A stretch of 64,000 bases of DNA from UBA7332 sp051652645 (lineage in GTDB: Bacteria > Bacteroidota > Bacteroidia > Bacteroidales > UBA7332): the NCBI GenBank assembly GCA_051652645.1, contig JBOFUP010000036.1:5519-69518 (forward strand), read 5' to 3'. Position numbers and translations under genes: made by a program. The notes under the pieces were generated by a model. That model made no database searches and was not told the origin of the DNA. It saw only the letters and a program-made list of their open reading frames with translations. This document shows positions 17,674-27,525 of this stretch, in pieces (position 1 is the first letter of the stretch; each line of letters begins with the position of its first letter).

Positions 17674-19581
17674 ATGATGAACAAAGTGATGATGATGGGA
17701 GCAGTTGCTCTCTGTTGCTTAGGGTCAATGAGTGCAAACAACAGTGATATACTGATACACTCACACAATGACTATAACAGGAGAGTACCATTATACCAAG
17801 CATACTCACAAGGTATAGACATTATTGAGGTAGATATCTTTGTGAGCAAAAACGGCAAAGACCTCCTTGTAGCTCATGACATTGAAGATCTAGACAAAGC
17901 ATCCTCTATTGATGAATTATACATAAAGCCAATCATCTCAATATTTAATCAAAACCAAGGCAAAGCTTGGAGCGATAGTAACAAAGCCCTAACTCTACTA
18001 ATAGACCTAAAGAGCGAATACAGCAAAACCCTTCCACTTCTTATAAAGAAACTAAGCAAGTATCCTGAGATTTTCAATTCTGAGATTAACCCTCAAGCCG
18101 TCAAGATAGTTATAAGCGGCAATCTTCCTTCACCAGACAAATTCGAAAACTATCCATCATATATACTTTTTGATGGAAGACCTAAACAAGAATATAGTGA
18201 CAAGCAACTAGAGAGAGTATTCATGATAAGTGACTCTTTCCGCAACTACAGCCAATGGAACGGCAAGGGAATACCAGTTAGAGTAGAGCGTGAGAAATTA
18301 GACTCTCTAGTTAGTGCAACTAGAGAAAAAGGTAAGCCACTTAGATTCTGGGCTGCACCTAGTGGTGTTACTGCATGGACAACACTTAAAGAGATGGGAG
18401 TTGGGATAATAGGAACAGATACTCCTGAGAAGTGTGCCTCTTTCTTCAATGACTTCTCAAAGAAGAGATTCAAATTGAATGAATCTGTAGACCAAGATGG
18501 GGTGAGCAACTACAACAAACTAGACAATACAACTGCATCATTCAAAGGCTTTAACAACTCAGAGATGGAGCTTGACAAGAGAGTTGAAGTCTACAAACCT
18601 CAAAGAAACAATTTCAGTGATAACAAAGTAAAAAACATAATTCTCCTTATTGGAGATGGAATGAGTCTTACTCAGATTGGAGCAGCATACACCGTCAACG
18701 GGAATCTATCAATGCTACAGATGCCATACACCGGGCTCATGCATACCAATGCAGAAGATGCATTCAACACTGACTCAGCAGGTGCTGGTAGCTCAATAGC
18801 TACGGGAAAGAAAAACAGCAACCGCCACATTAGTATGAGTACTACTGGAGAGGAGTATGAAACAATAGCAGAGATAATACATAAGGACGGTCTTTCATGT
18901 GGAGTTGTAACACTGGGTAATGTTGCCGATGCTACTCCTGCTGCATTCTACTCACACACTCAGGAGCGCAATGACTCAAAAACTATTATATCTCAATTAG
19001 ATAGAGGAACACTTTCTCTTCTTTGTGGATCTGGCAAAGAGTTATTCTCCACCTCAACCCCAAAAGGGTACACTATGATAAATTCAATCTCCCAGATAGA
19101 CTCATCTAAAGGAATGAAGATATGCATAGATGAGCGAATGGGACATGCAACAACTAGCAAAACACTTTCACTCCTTGGGGATGCTACAAAAGGATCCATC
19201 AATGCACTAAAGCAAGAGTCTGACAAAGGATTCTTCCTAATGATAGAAGGAGCAAAGATAGACTATGCTGGACATGCTAATTCACTACCCGCTACAATTA
19301 TGGAGATGCTAAGTTTCGATTTAGCTGTCGGAGAAGCTCTAAAATTCGCAGAGCAAGATGGCAATACTCTCGTACTTGTTACTGGTGATCACGAGACAGG
19401 GGGATTGACTCTTATCGATGGATCGATAGAGAAGGGTGAGATCACTGCACAATTCATGACCGACGACCATACAGCTGTCATGCTTCCTCTCTTTGCCTAT
19501 GGGCCTGGAGCAGAGATCTTCTCTGGAGTATTCCACAACAGCGACATACTAAGTAAGATAATACAGCTACTAAATAAATAA
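17674..19581 (+). CDS. Exported two-domain protein: phosphodiesterase-like plus alkaline phosphatase
   Basis: A 635-residue protein with a signal peptide (about 1-21). Residues 25-260 resemble the GDPD/PI-PLC TIM barrel: HSHNDY (29-34), E52-x-D54, H68 and a final GTDTPEKC. Residues 318-635 are an alkaline phosphatase: D328 (LIGDGMS), nucleophile S368 (TDSAGAG), E525/D530/H534 (EGAKIDYAGH), D572-H573 (GDHETGG) and H599. Both active sites look complete, so one protein could cut a phosphodiester and then free phosphate. ATG 17677 is an alternative start; the longer frame from 17581 begins upstream of the promoter. SusC follows after 14 bases. Confidence 0.88.
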   Translation: MMNKVMMMGAVALCCLGSMSANNSDILIHSHNDYNRRVPLYQAYSQGIDIIEVDIFVSKNGKDLLVAHDIEDLDKASSIDELYIKPIISIFNQNQGKAWSDSNKALTLLIDLKSEYSKTLPLLIKKLSKYPEIFNSEINPQAVKIVISGNLPSPDKFENYPSYILFDGRPKQEYSDKQLERVFMISDSFRNYSQWNGKGIPVRVEREKLDSLVSATREKGKPLRFWAAPSGVTAWTTLKEMGVGIIGTDTPEKCASFFNDFSKKRFKLNESVDQDGVSNYNKLDNTTASFKGFNNSEMELDKRVEVYKPQRNNFSDNKVKNIILLIGDGMSLTQIGAAYTVNGNLSMLQMPYTGLMHTNAEDAFNTDSAGAGSSIATGKKNSNRHISMSTTGEEYETIAEIIHKDGLSCGVVTLGNVADATPAAFYSHTQERNDSKTIISQLDRGTLSLLCGSGKELFSTSTPKGYTMINSISQIDSSKGMKICIDERMGHATTSKTLSLLGDATKGSINALKQESDKGFFLMIEGAKIDYAGHANSLPATIMEMLSFDLAVGEALKFAEQDGNTLVLVTGDHETGGLTLIDGSIEKGEITAQFMTDDHTAVMLPLFAYGPGAEIFSGVFHNSDILSKIIQLLNK

Positions 19582-19595
19582 GTGTAACAAAAGAA

Positions 19596-22500
19596 ATGAG
19601 ACGATTATTTGCAACTTCACTTGCAGTGACTGCTTGTATTGGTGGTATCTATGCCAACAATATCACAGTGAAAGGTTTAGTAAAAGATTCAAAAACTGGC
19701 GAACCAATAATTGGAGCCAGCATTATCCAAGAGGGAACGACAAATGGTGTTGTGACTGATTACAATGGAGAGTACATCATCAATGTTCCTGAAAACGCTG
19801 GATTACAAGTTAGCTACATTGGCTACATAACCTCTTTGATGAGTGTTGACTCAAAAGAGAATCTAGACATTTCTCTTGTTGAAAACACAGTTAACCTAAA
19901 AGAGCTTGTCGTTATTGGCTATGGTCAGGAGTCTAGAAAGTCTAACCTTTCTGTTGCCATCTCCAAGATGGAGCTTGACGAAAGCTCAAAGAGTCGCGGA
20001 ACGGACGTACTTGGTGCAATGCAGGGGCGAATAGCTGGTGTTACAATTGCTAGCAACAGTGGTGACCCACTATCCACACCAAGCGTGACAATTCGTGGTA
20101 ATGGATCTAGAAACGGTGATGCTCCTCTTTATGTAGTTGATGGTGTATCTGGTGCACCATTCAACATGGAAGATGTTGAGTCTATTACGGTGCTTAAAGA
20201 TGCTGCTTCTGCTGCTATATATGGTACCAACGTTGGTTCGGGTGGTGTAATCATCATCACTACAAAGAAGGCACGCGAAGGTGCCATAAGCGTTAATGCA
20301 CGCGCTAGCTATGGTATACAATCTGCCGTTGGGAAACCACAAATGCTAAATGCACAAGAGTATGCAATGGTAAGAACTGATGCTGCTAAAGTTGACGGCG
20401 TGTCACTTCCTAGCGGTATCAATCCAGATATTTTCCCATACGCTATGGTTACTCGCACAAACTGGATAGATGAGATCTTCAGAACAGGAGGTATACAGAG
20501 ATATGCTCTCTCACTAAGCGGTGGTAGTGAATCTCTTAAAGGATATGCCTCTGCCGAGTATGCTCGCACAGATGGTACCCTTCTAAACACACACTCCGAA
20601 AAGCTCGGTATGAAGGCTTCATTAGATTTCAAAGTAAACAAATGGATAAACATCTCACAAAGAGCAAACTTCAACTACACTAACGGTCAAGGTAACCTTA
20701 ATAACTCAAGCCATAATGGGGTGATTGCATCTGCTATGTTCATGCCACCATCAGCAACCGTATACGAGTATGATCAAAATGGCAACATGGTATACGACGA
20801 GAAGGGTTCTGCTAAGTTTGGTGGTACTGTACCTCTTTGGGCTAAAGATCTTGGTGTGGCTGGTACATTTGGAGAGGTTGCAAACCCAGTGGCTACACTA
20901 ATGAGACTGCGTCAAAACAGACCTCAGCAAGAGCTATTCTCTACTACTAGTCTTGAGGTTAAACCTATGAGTCACCTCAAATTAAGATCAGACATATCAG
21001 TTGGGACAAACAACAACCACTACGATGACTTCTCAGCACGAGTGACAGAGATAGGAAAGACCAACGATCAAAACTCTAGAACTATCTCCAACTACAGAGA
21101 TTTCAGATGGCTTTGGGAGACAGTAGCAACCTACGACAGAACGTTTGGCAACCACTCACTAAACCTTATGGGTGGATACTCTATGAGCTACCTCTATTCA
21201 CACAGCTCTAGCACCACCGTTTATGACTTTGATGATGAGTCTCAATTCTCACAAGACTTCGTCAATGGTAACGACTGGACAAAATCAAAGCCATACGAAT
21301 CTCGCAATGAGGAGTCGCAGGTATCTGCATATCTTCGTGGTGCATACTCATATGCAGATAGATACTTCTTCACGGGTAGTATACGTAGAGATGCCTCTTC
21401 AAAACTATACTTCAAGAACAACAGCGGATACTTCCCTGCCCTATCAGGAGCTTGGAAAATCTCATCTGAACCATTCATGAAGGATGTAAAAGCCATCTCA
21501 CTTCTTAAACTTCGTGCCAGCTGGGGGCAAGTAGGTAATGTCAATGGTGTTAGAAACTACTCATACCTATCTAACCTATCTGCTTTAGGTGACTATGCAT
21601 ACCTTGGTAGCCAACATCAAAACCCTATTCTTGGACTAGGTATGGTGACAATACCAAATCAAGATCTTCGTTGGGAGGTTTCTGAGCAGACAGACTTAGG
21701 ATTTGACATCGAACTTCTAGATGGTAGATTGTCATTTGGGATGGATTGGTATCTAAAGAATACAAAAGATCTTATCGAAGAGGTACCAGTACCTTCAGTG
21801 AGTGGTATATCTGTTGCACCACTTGGAAACGTTGGTAGCGTACAAAACAGAGGTTTTGAATTCACCATTGGATATGCCGATCAAACAAAGAGCGGATTCA
21901 GCTACAGCGTAGATCTAAACCTCTCAACTCTAAAATCTGAGGTTAAGGATCTTGGCGATAGAGATTTCTTTGCTCACAGCAACACCATACGTGCTATACA
22001 GCCACTTCGTTCTGCTGTTGGTCAAGAGTGGTACTCATACTATCTTATCAAAAATGCAGGAATATTCCAGAGTCAAGCAGAGATTGATGCATACACACAC
22101 ACTGATGCATCTGGCAAAACTAGCAAGATACAACCAAATGCTAAGCCTGGAGACTTGAAGTTTATCGATAGCAACAACGATGGTATTATCAACGATAACG
22201 ACCGTCAATTCATGGGAAGTTACACACCAAAAGTGACTTTCGGGGTTAACACTCAGTTTGCATATAAGAACTTCGATTTCAGCATGATACTTCAAGGTGT
22301 AGCTGGCAACAAGATCTTCAATGGTGTAAAAGTGATGACTTACGCTGCTGGTCAAGGATGGAATATGTCGAAGGATGTACTTAACTCATGGGGTTATAAC
22401 TCTAACTCAGATATACCACTTATCAGTATGAGCGACTCTAACGGTAACTTTAGTACTGCCTCAGACTTCTTTTTAGAAGATGGAAGCTACCTGCGTATCA

Positions 22501-22706
22501 AAAACATCACATTAGGGTATAGCATACCTTCCTCAGTATTCAAATCCTCTAAAGCACCTAAGATTCGTCTTTACGCTTCTGGTGAGAACCTGTTTACCTT
22601 TACTAAATACTCAGGTATGGACCCAGAGGTTGGTAACTACGGTCTTGATGGTGGTACCTACCCTATCTCAAGAGTATTCTCTTTCGGTATGAATCTAACA
22701 TTCTAA
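19596..22706 (+). CDS. SusC/RagA-family TonB-dependent outer membrane transporter
   Basis: Outer membrane channel that imports substrate using TonB energy, with SusD as its lid. The 1036-residue product has a signal peptide (1-20), a carboxypeptidase-regulatory-like domain (23-105, with GEPIIGASI), the plug domain (about 125-235) with the LYVVDGV and DAASAAIYG motifs, and a beta-barrel ending in an aromatic residue (MNLTF). It lies between the phosphatase and SusD genes on one transcript, so the imported compound is probably organic phosphate or a product of it rather than a starch-like glycan. Substrate is inferred from context. Confidence 0.93.
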   Translation: MRRLFATSLAVTACIGGIYANNITVKGLVKDSKTGEPIIGASIIQEGTTNGVVTDYNGEYIINVPENAGLQVSYIGYITSLMSVDSKENLDISLVENTVNLKELVVIGYGQESRKSNLSVAISKMELDESSKSRGTDVLGAMQGRIAGVTIASNSGDPLSTPSVTIRGNGSRNGDAPLYVVDGVSGAPFNMEDVESITVLKDAASAAIYGTNVGSGGVIIITTKKAREGAISVNARASYGIQSAVGKPQMLNAQEYAMVRTDAAKVDGVSLPSGINPDIFPYAMVTRTNWIDEIFRTGGIQRYALSLSGGSESLKGYASAEYARTDGTLLNTHSEKLGMKASLDFKVNKWINISQRANFNYTNGQGNLNNSSHNGVIASAMFMPPSATVYEYDQNGNMVYDEKGSAKFGGTVPLWAKDLGVAGTFGEVANPVATLMRLRQNRPQQELFSTTSLEVKPMSHLKLRSDISVGTNNNHYDDFSARVTEIGKTNDQNSRTISNYRDFRWLWETVATYDRTFGNHSLNLMGGYSMSYLYSHSSSTTVYDFDDESQFSQDFVNGNDWTKSKPYESRNEESQVSAYLRGAYSYADRYFFTGSIRRDASSKLYFKNNSGYFPALSGAWKISSEPFMKDVKAISLLKLRASWGQVGNVNGVRNYSYLSNLSALGDYAYLGSQHQNPILGLGMVTIPNQDLRWEVSEQTDLGFDIELLDGRLSFGMDWYLKNTKDLIEEVPVPSVSGISVAPLGNVGSVQNRGFEFTIGYADQTKSGFSYSVDLNLSTLKSEVKDLGDRDFFAHSNTIRAIQPLRSAVGQEWYSYYLIKNAGIFQSQAEIDAYTHTDASGKTSKIQPNAKPGDLKFIDSNNDGIINDNDRQFMGSYTPKVTFGVNTQFAYKNFDFSMILQGVAGNKIFNGVKVMTYAAGQGWNMSKDVLNSWGYNSNSDIPLISMSDSNGNFSTASDFFLEDGSYLRIKNITLGYSIPSSVFKSSKAPKIRLYASGENLFTFTKYSGMDPEVGNYGLDGGTYPISRVFSFGMNLTF

Positions 22707-22731
22707 TAAACACACTACGTTAAGCTAGGTT

Positions 22732-24300
22732 ATGAAATCAATTATAAAAAAAATCATATTGTCTTCATCAATAATATTGAGCTTAAGCTCATGTGAAGAC
22801 TTCCTTACACACAACAAGTATGGCGAGCCATCGAGTGACCGCTTCTGGATCACTGAGAGTGATGCTCTAAGAGCATCAGATGGTCTATACTTCTGGATGG
22901 GATCTTCTGGAGTTGTTGGACGAGGATTCATGCACTACTACAACTGTAGTGATGATGTTGTCACAGGGCGTACGCAAGCTGGTTGTGCTGCGATGAAGAA
23001 CTTCATCGCAAACTACTCTCGAGATGTAGTAGACAATTGGCCCAAAATGTATCAGTTGATAAAGCTCTCAAACGACATTATCCTCAATGTGCCTAAGATG
23101 GATATCAGTGAAGAAACAAAAAATATGGTATTAGGTCAAGCATACTTCTTCCGTGCTTGGGCATACTTCTGGATAGCTCCTTATTACGGAGACAATGGAG
23201 CAAACGGAGGTATTCCTATCGTTGAGCCTGGTCTAGCTGTTGAATCTCTTGATGTACCACGCGCTAATAGTGTAAGAGACAACTACGCATATTGTATAGA
23301 AGACTTCAAGCGTGCTGCAGAACTACTTCCAGAGTTCGAACAACTAGAGTCTGCACAATGGGGACGTCCACACAAAGCAGCTTGTTGGGCATATATTGCC
23401 AAGGTATCTCTATGGGATGCCCAATATGATGCATCATCATACGATACAACAATTGAGTATTGCGACAAGATAATCAATGCAGGTAATCACTCACTTATGA
23501 GCAACTTCGAGGATGTATTCAAAATTGAGAACAACTACAGCTCAGAGTATATCTTCTCTTTCGCCTCTTCTGCTATCTCAGGATCTATTCTTCCAGGAAT
23601 AATGCTTGAGAATAAAGGATGGGGACAATACAATGGATGGGGATACTTCACTCCTACAATTGAACTTCTCAATGCATATAAAGAAGGAGACAAGCGACTT
23701 GCAGCTACTATACTTCAACCAGGAGATAAGTTTGAGTTCTTAGGCAGCGAGAAACTATACTACTCTAATGAGTCGCTTTCAGGAATGCAGTTCCGCAAAT
23801 ATATGGATCCTTTCAAGTCTGCAACGGCAATAGGTACAACCATCAACCCTAATGGTGATTACCCAACTACATCTCTCAACATCCCTGTTATGAGATATGC
23901 TGAAGTACTTCTTATGAAAGCAGAAGCACAGATCTGGAAAGGCTCTAATGGTGATGAGGCTCTAAACCTGATCAGACGTCGTGCTGGACTTTCAGATCTT
24001 CAAGGTGCAACAAAAGAGGATCTAATGAACGAACGTCGATGCGAGTTGGCAGGTGAGTTCTCAAACAGGATGCTTGATCTTCTCAGATGGGGAGTAGCAA
24101 AAGAGTATGTTGAGAAGCCTCTTCATGGATTCAGTGTACGCCCTCTTATCCCTTCGCCTCAAAGCATAGAAGACCTAGAGATTACTGTCATTGAGTCGTG
24201 GCCAACAAGATCATTCAACTCTTCTGTAAACCATATCTTCCCTATACCAGAGAAGGAGATTGCAAAGAGCAAAAACCTACGCCAAAACATTGGTTACTAA
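22732..24300 (+). CDS. SusD/RagB-family surface lipoprotein
   Basis: Surface substrate-binding lipoprotein that caps the SusC channel. The 522-residue product begins with a lipoprotein signal ending LSLSSCED, with C21 as the lipidated residue. The SusD helical TPR-like framework is recognisable (AYFFRAWAYFWIAPYYGD near 135-155) and the C-terminus ends with the typical LRQNIGY. It starts 25 bases after susC and is the last gene of the locus, followed by a strong terminator. The ligand cannot be told from sequence. Confidence 0.93.
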   Translation: MKSIIKKIILSSSIILSLSSCEDFLTHNKYGEPSSDRFWITESDALRASDGLYFWMGSSGVVGRGFMHYYNCSDDVVTGRTQAGCAAMKNFIANYSRDVVDNWPKMYQLIKLSNDIILNVPKMDISEETKNMVLGQAYFFRAWAYFWIAPYYGDNGANGGIPIVEPGLAVESLDVPRANSVRDNYAYCIEDFKRAAELLPEFEQLESAQWGRPHKAACWAYIAKVSLWDAQYDASSYDTTIEYCDKIINAGNHSLMSNFEDVFKIENNYSSEYIFSFASSAISGSILPGIMLENKGWGQYNGWGYFTPTIELLNAYKEGDKRLAATILQPGDKFEFLGSEKLYYSNESLSGMQFRKYMDPFKSATAIGTTINPNGDYPTTSLNIPVMRYAEVLLMKAEAQIWKGSNGDEALNLIRRRAGLSDLQGATKEDLMNERRCELAGEFSNRMLDLLRWGVAKEYVEKPLHGFSVRPLIPSPQSIEDLEITVIESWPTRSFNSSVNHIFPIPEKEIAKSKNLRQNIGY

Positions 24301-24341
24301 TCAATCTATGGATTTGTTTATGTATCAATAAGGAATAGTTT

Positions 24342-24391
24342 AATACGAAATAAGGGAGAGCATTTAAATATGCTCTCCCTTATTTCGTATT
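24342..24391. terminator. Bidirectional terminator after SusD
   Basis: Perfect 22-bp arms beginning AATACGAAATAAGGG with a 6-base loop, between convergent genes. Confidence 0.9.
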
Positions 24392-24403
24392 ATATTGTAT
24401 TGC

Positions 24404-25471
24404 CTATTTAATTATAACCATTGTAGCCCCATACCCATACTCCCTAAAGGAAGCATCTTGATAGATGCAGCTCTTATACTTCTTGTTTAGTTGATCGATG
24501 ATAGCCTTGCGCAAAACACCATCACCCTTGCCGTGAATAAAGACAATCTTCTGACCCTTAGTCTTTAAATTACTCTTCATCACACGATGAAACTCCTCTA
24601 TCTGAACCTCAAACATTGCTGTATTATCCATACCAGCTGTGGTGTCTAGCAACTCATCTATGTGAAGATCAACCTCAATTAGATCGCTCTGAACCATGCT
24701 CTTCTTCTTGAAAAGAGGTTGATTGACAATCCTCTCCGAGCGAAGTCTCTCCTGCATTGCCTCCTCTAGAGCCTTAGGATCGAAAACTATCTCCCTATCT
24801 GGAACATCATTCTTTACTATGGTATATATTAGTGCGGGCTCATCAAAGTATTCACTCACCTTGAAGCTATGAAGCTTATAGAATTTGATCGTGTCTATAT
24901 TATGCTCCACTAATACCGGATTCTTCTGATTATATCTCTTCTCTGTCTTGAAAGCAACAAACTGAACCGACACTCTTTCAATCTCATTGAGTTGTTCTTT
25001 ACCAAGCTCCTCCATGAAAAGCTTTGTATTAGGCTCTACAACTCCGCAATATCTATTAATCCATTGACCATCAACCTCGCTACTATAGGTAACGAATAGG
25101 AAGTAATTTGAGTCATTTAGCAGATAAGTATCGTAGGTTGATTGTTGAAGAGACTTAAGGTTTTGGGGCACAAACGCCAAAAGAATGTCAAGAGTCTCAC
25201 CCTCTTTTGTCTCCTTAACCTTGCGCGAAAGCTCAATCTCCTGCTCTACCTTACTACCAATAACAGAGTTTGTGATAACTTGTGGTGAAGCAGCCTTTAC
25301 TGAGGCCCCCTTCGGCAGAGCACTCTCTACAACCACACACTCCTTTATCAAAACAGGTACATCAAACCCATCAGCATCCTCTACTGTGATTAGATCCTTA
25401 CCATTAATCTTCGTTACAATTCCACCACCCGTAGCGTTTAGGAATCTCACTTTATCTCCTACTTTTATCAT
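24404..25471 (-). CDS. DUF2027 and Smr domain protein
   Basis: A 355-residue cytoplasmic protein. The N-terminal DUF2027 part (about 1-90) opens with IKVGDKVRFLNATGGG, a barrel-like segment also seen in MutS2-related proteins. A Bacteroidota-specific middle follows, then a C-terminal Smr domain (about 270-355) with VDLHID and the HGKGDGVLR loop. Smr domains are found in nucleases and recombination or ribosome-rescue factors, so a nucleic-acid role is likely but not proven here. It lies 22 bases downstream of mnmD in the same direction. Confidence 0.85.
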   Translation of the reverse strand: MIKVGDKVRFLNATGGGIVTKINGKDLITVEDADGFDVPVLIKECVVVESALPKGASVKAASPQVITNSVIGSKVEQEIELSRKVKETKEGETLDILLAFVPQNLKSLQQSTYDTYLLNDSNYFLFVTYSSEVDGQWINRYCGVVEPNTKLFMEELGKEQLNEIERVSVQFVAFKTEKRYNQKNPVLVEHNIDTIKFYKLHSFKVSEYFDEPALIYTIVKNDVPDREIVFDPKALEEAMQERLRSERIVNQPLFKKKSMVQSDLIEVDLHIDELLDTTAGMDNTAMFEVQIEEFHRVMKSNLKTKGQKIVFIHGKGDGVLRKAIIDQLNKKYKSCIYQDASFREYGYGATMVIIK

Positions 25472-25493
25472 AGTATTTCTTCTTTTCTAATAG

Positions 25494-26183
25494 TTATCTT
25501 CTCATTATACCTCTCAACATCTGACGCTTGCCCGGAGGTCCTGGCAGGCGCTCCATAACATAACCAGCAGCCATAAGTTGACGTCTTACAACACCCTTTG
25601 CACAATAAGTAGTCAAAACACCACCATCGAGGGTTGCTCCTCCAATCGAATCGAAGAGCTCTTGCGACCACATCTCAGGCTGTTTATCAGGTGCAAACGC
25701 ATCGAAATAGACCATATTATAGCTACCCATAAATTCAAACTTAGTGAAGTCTGTCTCTATCTTTCTTATTGAAAACGTAGGTGCAACTTGAGTGAAGTCA
25801 CCCTCCAATGTAGACCACTCTGCCTGACACACCCTCTTCCAAGCAGCAGACTCCTGAGAAGATAGTGAGAGAAGCTCTGAATAGTTGAGTTTCTCCATCA
25901 TTTCAAGCGATAGTGGATATAGCTCCAACGAAGTGTAAGAGATAACTCTCCCTGTGCGCATACTCTCAACCATAGACAATAGAGCATTAAGACCTGTGCC
26001 GAATCCTATCTCAAGAATAGATACACTATCTGCCTGCAAAGCCCTTAGCCCATTATTGATAAAAACATGTGTTGACTCCTGGATTGCTCCATGTACACTA
26101 TGGTAGTGCTCGTCCATCTCCGGTATATATAGCGTGTGACTCCCGTCTGCAGTCACTATGGTCTCTATTACTCGTTCTGCCAT
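25494..26183 (-). CDS. mnmD: MnmD-type tRNA wobble-uridine methyltransferase
   Basis: A 229-residue SAM-dependent methyltransferase matching the methyltransferase half of MnmC. It finishes the 5-methylaminomethyl-2-thiouridine modification of tRNA. Visible features are the N-terminal DGSHTLYIPEMDEHYHS, the SAM-binding loop ILEIGFGTGLNALL (about 55-68), YFDAFAPDKQPEMW, and the C-terminal GPPGKRQMLRG. The FAD domain of MnmC is absent, as in MnmD proteins. It is divergent from dusB, another tRNA-modification gene, across 72 bases. Confidence 0.9.
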   Translation of the reverse strand: MAERVIETIVTADGSHTLYIPEMDEHYHSVHGAIQESTHVFINNGLRALQADSVSILEIGFGTGLNALLSMVESMRTGRVISYTSLELYPLSLEMMEKLNYSELLSLSSQESAAWKRVCQAEWSTLEGDFTQVAPTFSIRKIETDFTKFEFMGSYNMVYFDAFAPDKQPEMWSQELFDSIGGATLDGGVLTTYCAKGVVRRQLMAAGYVMERLPGPPGKRQMLRGIMRR

Positions 26184-26211
26184 ATTTAGTTACATTCTAC
26201 TTGTTTCTGGC

Positions 26212-26219
26212 AAATATAG
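26212..26219 (-). promoter_or_regulatory. -7 promoter element of mnmD
   Basis: TATATTTG on the minus strand, about 28 bases before the mnmD ATG, matches TAnnTTTG. Confidence 0.5.
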
Positions 26220-26255
26220 CACAATTAAGAGAGAAAAAAGAATTAATTTTGCGGC

Positions 26256-27242
26256 ATGAAAATAGGTAATATAGATTTAGGGAAATACCCGGTGCTACTT
26301 GCACCTATGGAGGACGTGACGGATATCTCTTTCCGTCTTATGTGTAAAGAGTTTGGTGCAGACATGGTATATACCGAGTTTGTATCTAGCGACGCACTCA
26401 TTCGCGCCGTGAACAAGACTCAACAAAAGCTTAAAATATCTGATGATGAGAGACCTGTCGTAATTCAAATATATGGTCGAGATGTAGAATCTATGGTTGA
26501 AGCTGCAAAGATCGTTGAGCAAGCAAAACCTGATATAATTGACCTAAACTTCGGATGCCCTGTAAAGAGAGTTGCTGGAAAGGGTGCTGGAGCTGGTATG
26601 TTGCAGAATACTCCTCTGATGCTTGACATCATAGAAGGATGTGCTAAGGCTGTAAACATTCCTCTTACTGTAAAAACACGCCTTGGATGGGATCATGACT
26701 CTAAGATTATCGTGGATTTAGCTGAGAAGATACAAGATAGAGGTGCTGCTGCACTAGCCATTCACGGTCGAACACGTAGCCAAATGTATACAGGAGAGGC
26801 TGATTGGACTCTAATCGGCGAGGTTAAGAACAACCCTCGAATGAGAATACCTATTATTGGCAATGGTGATGTTACAACTCCCCAAGGTGCTAAGGAGTGT
26901 TTTGAGCGTTATGGTGTTGATGCCATAATGGTTGGTCGTGCAACAATAGGAAGACCATGGATCTTTAGTGAAATAAAACACTATCTAGAGCATGGGTGCG
27001 AGATGACTCCTCTCTCATTCGAAGAGAAGATGTCAGTGATCAAGAGACAAGTAATACAGAGTGTTGAGCGCCTAGATGAGTACAGAGGTATACTTCATAT
27101 TCGTAGACACTTAGCTGCTACTCCCCTCTTCAAAGGCATTCCAAACTTTAAGGAGACACGTATTGCTATGCTTCGTGCAAACTCTGTAGAAGAGTTATTC
27201 TCAATTCTTGACACTATCTCCGTGCCAGAGATTGAGTTATAA
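26256..27242 (+). CDS. dusB: tRNA-dihydrouridine synthase DusB
   Basis: An FMN-dependent enzyme that reduces uridine to dihydrouridine in tRNA. The 328-residue TIM-barrel protein has LLAPMEDVTD (14-23), the catalytic cysteine in NFGCPVKRVAGKGAGAG (C101), IHGRTR (173-178) and GNGDV for FMN phosphate binding. Its length and the N-terminal KIGNIDLGKYPV are typical of DusB. A TAATTTTG element lies at 26244-26251, only 4 bases before the ATG, so the transcript may be leaderless or the real promoter is further upstream. Confidence 0.94.
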   Translation: MKIGNIDLGKYPVLLAPMEDVTDISFRLMCKEFGADMVYTEFVSSDALIRAVNKTQQKLKISDDERPVVIQIYGRDVESMVEAAKIVEQAKPDIIDLNFGCPVKRVAGKGAGAGMLQNTPLMLDIIEGCAKAVNIPLTVKTRLGWDHDSKIIVDLAEKIQDRGAAALAIHGRTRSQMYTGEADWTLIGEVKNNPRMRIPIIGNGDVTTPQGAKECFERYGVDAIMVGRATIGRPWIFSEIKHYLEHGCEMTPLSFEEKMSVIKRQVIQSVERLDEYRGILHIRRHLAATPLFKGIPNFKETRIAMLRANSVEELFSILDTISVPEIEL

Positions 27243-27290
27243 GCCTACTAATGTTATAAAAGCCATCAGGGGCAATTGACATAATGAGAC

Positions 27291-27350
27291 AAAACTCAAT
27301 AGAGTAGCATCATTTTGATAGTTCAAAATAATGCTACTCTATTGAGTTTT
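27291..27350. terminator. Terminator after dusB
   Basis: Perfect 20-bp arms starting AAAACTCAATAGAGTAGCAT. The 20-base interior contains a further 7-bp pairing (ATTTTGA with TCAAAAT), making a long two-part stem. The T-run TTTTTTA ends it on the plus strand. Confidence 0.9.
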
Positions 27351-27464
27351 TTATCTGTTAATAGTGAGTCTAATATACTATTTTAAGACATCTCGCTATC
27401 TTCTATGTATGTTTTTGCCTCTTCTATGCACCCATTTCACAAAAAAGAGTAAGGAATTTACTAT

Positions 27465-27525
27465 AAAAGGCTGAGAGAAAAGTATCTAAGCTCACTGACT
27501 TTTGATACTTTTCTCTCAGCCTTTT
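27465..27525. terminator. Second hairpin, probable terminator of the exporter operon
   Basis: Perfect 22-bp arms starting AAAAGGCTGAGAGAAAAG with a 17-base loop. It works in either direction by sequence. It is about 235 bases past the last exporter gene. Confidence 0.85.

Noticed and set aside
20309..20674. 121-residue frame opposite SusC
   Set aside because: It lies wholly within the SusC plug/barrel coding region and has no recognisable features.
24404..25471. MutS2 fragment
   Set aside because: There is no MutS ATPase sequence; the DUF2027 start followed by a Smr domain is a complete known architecture.
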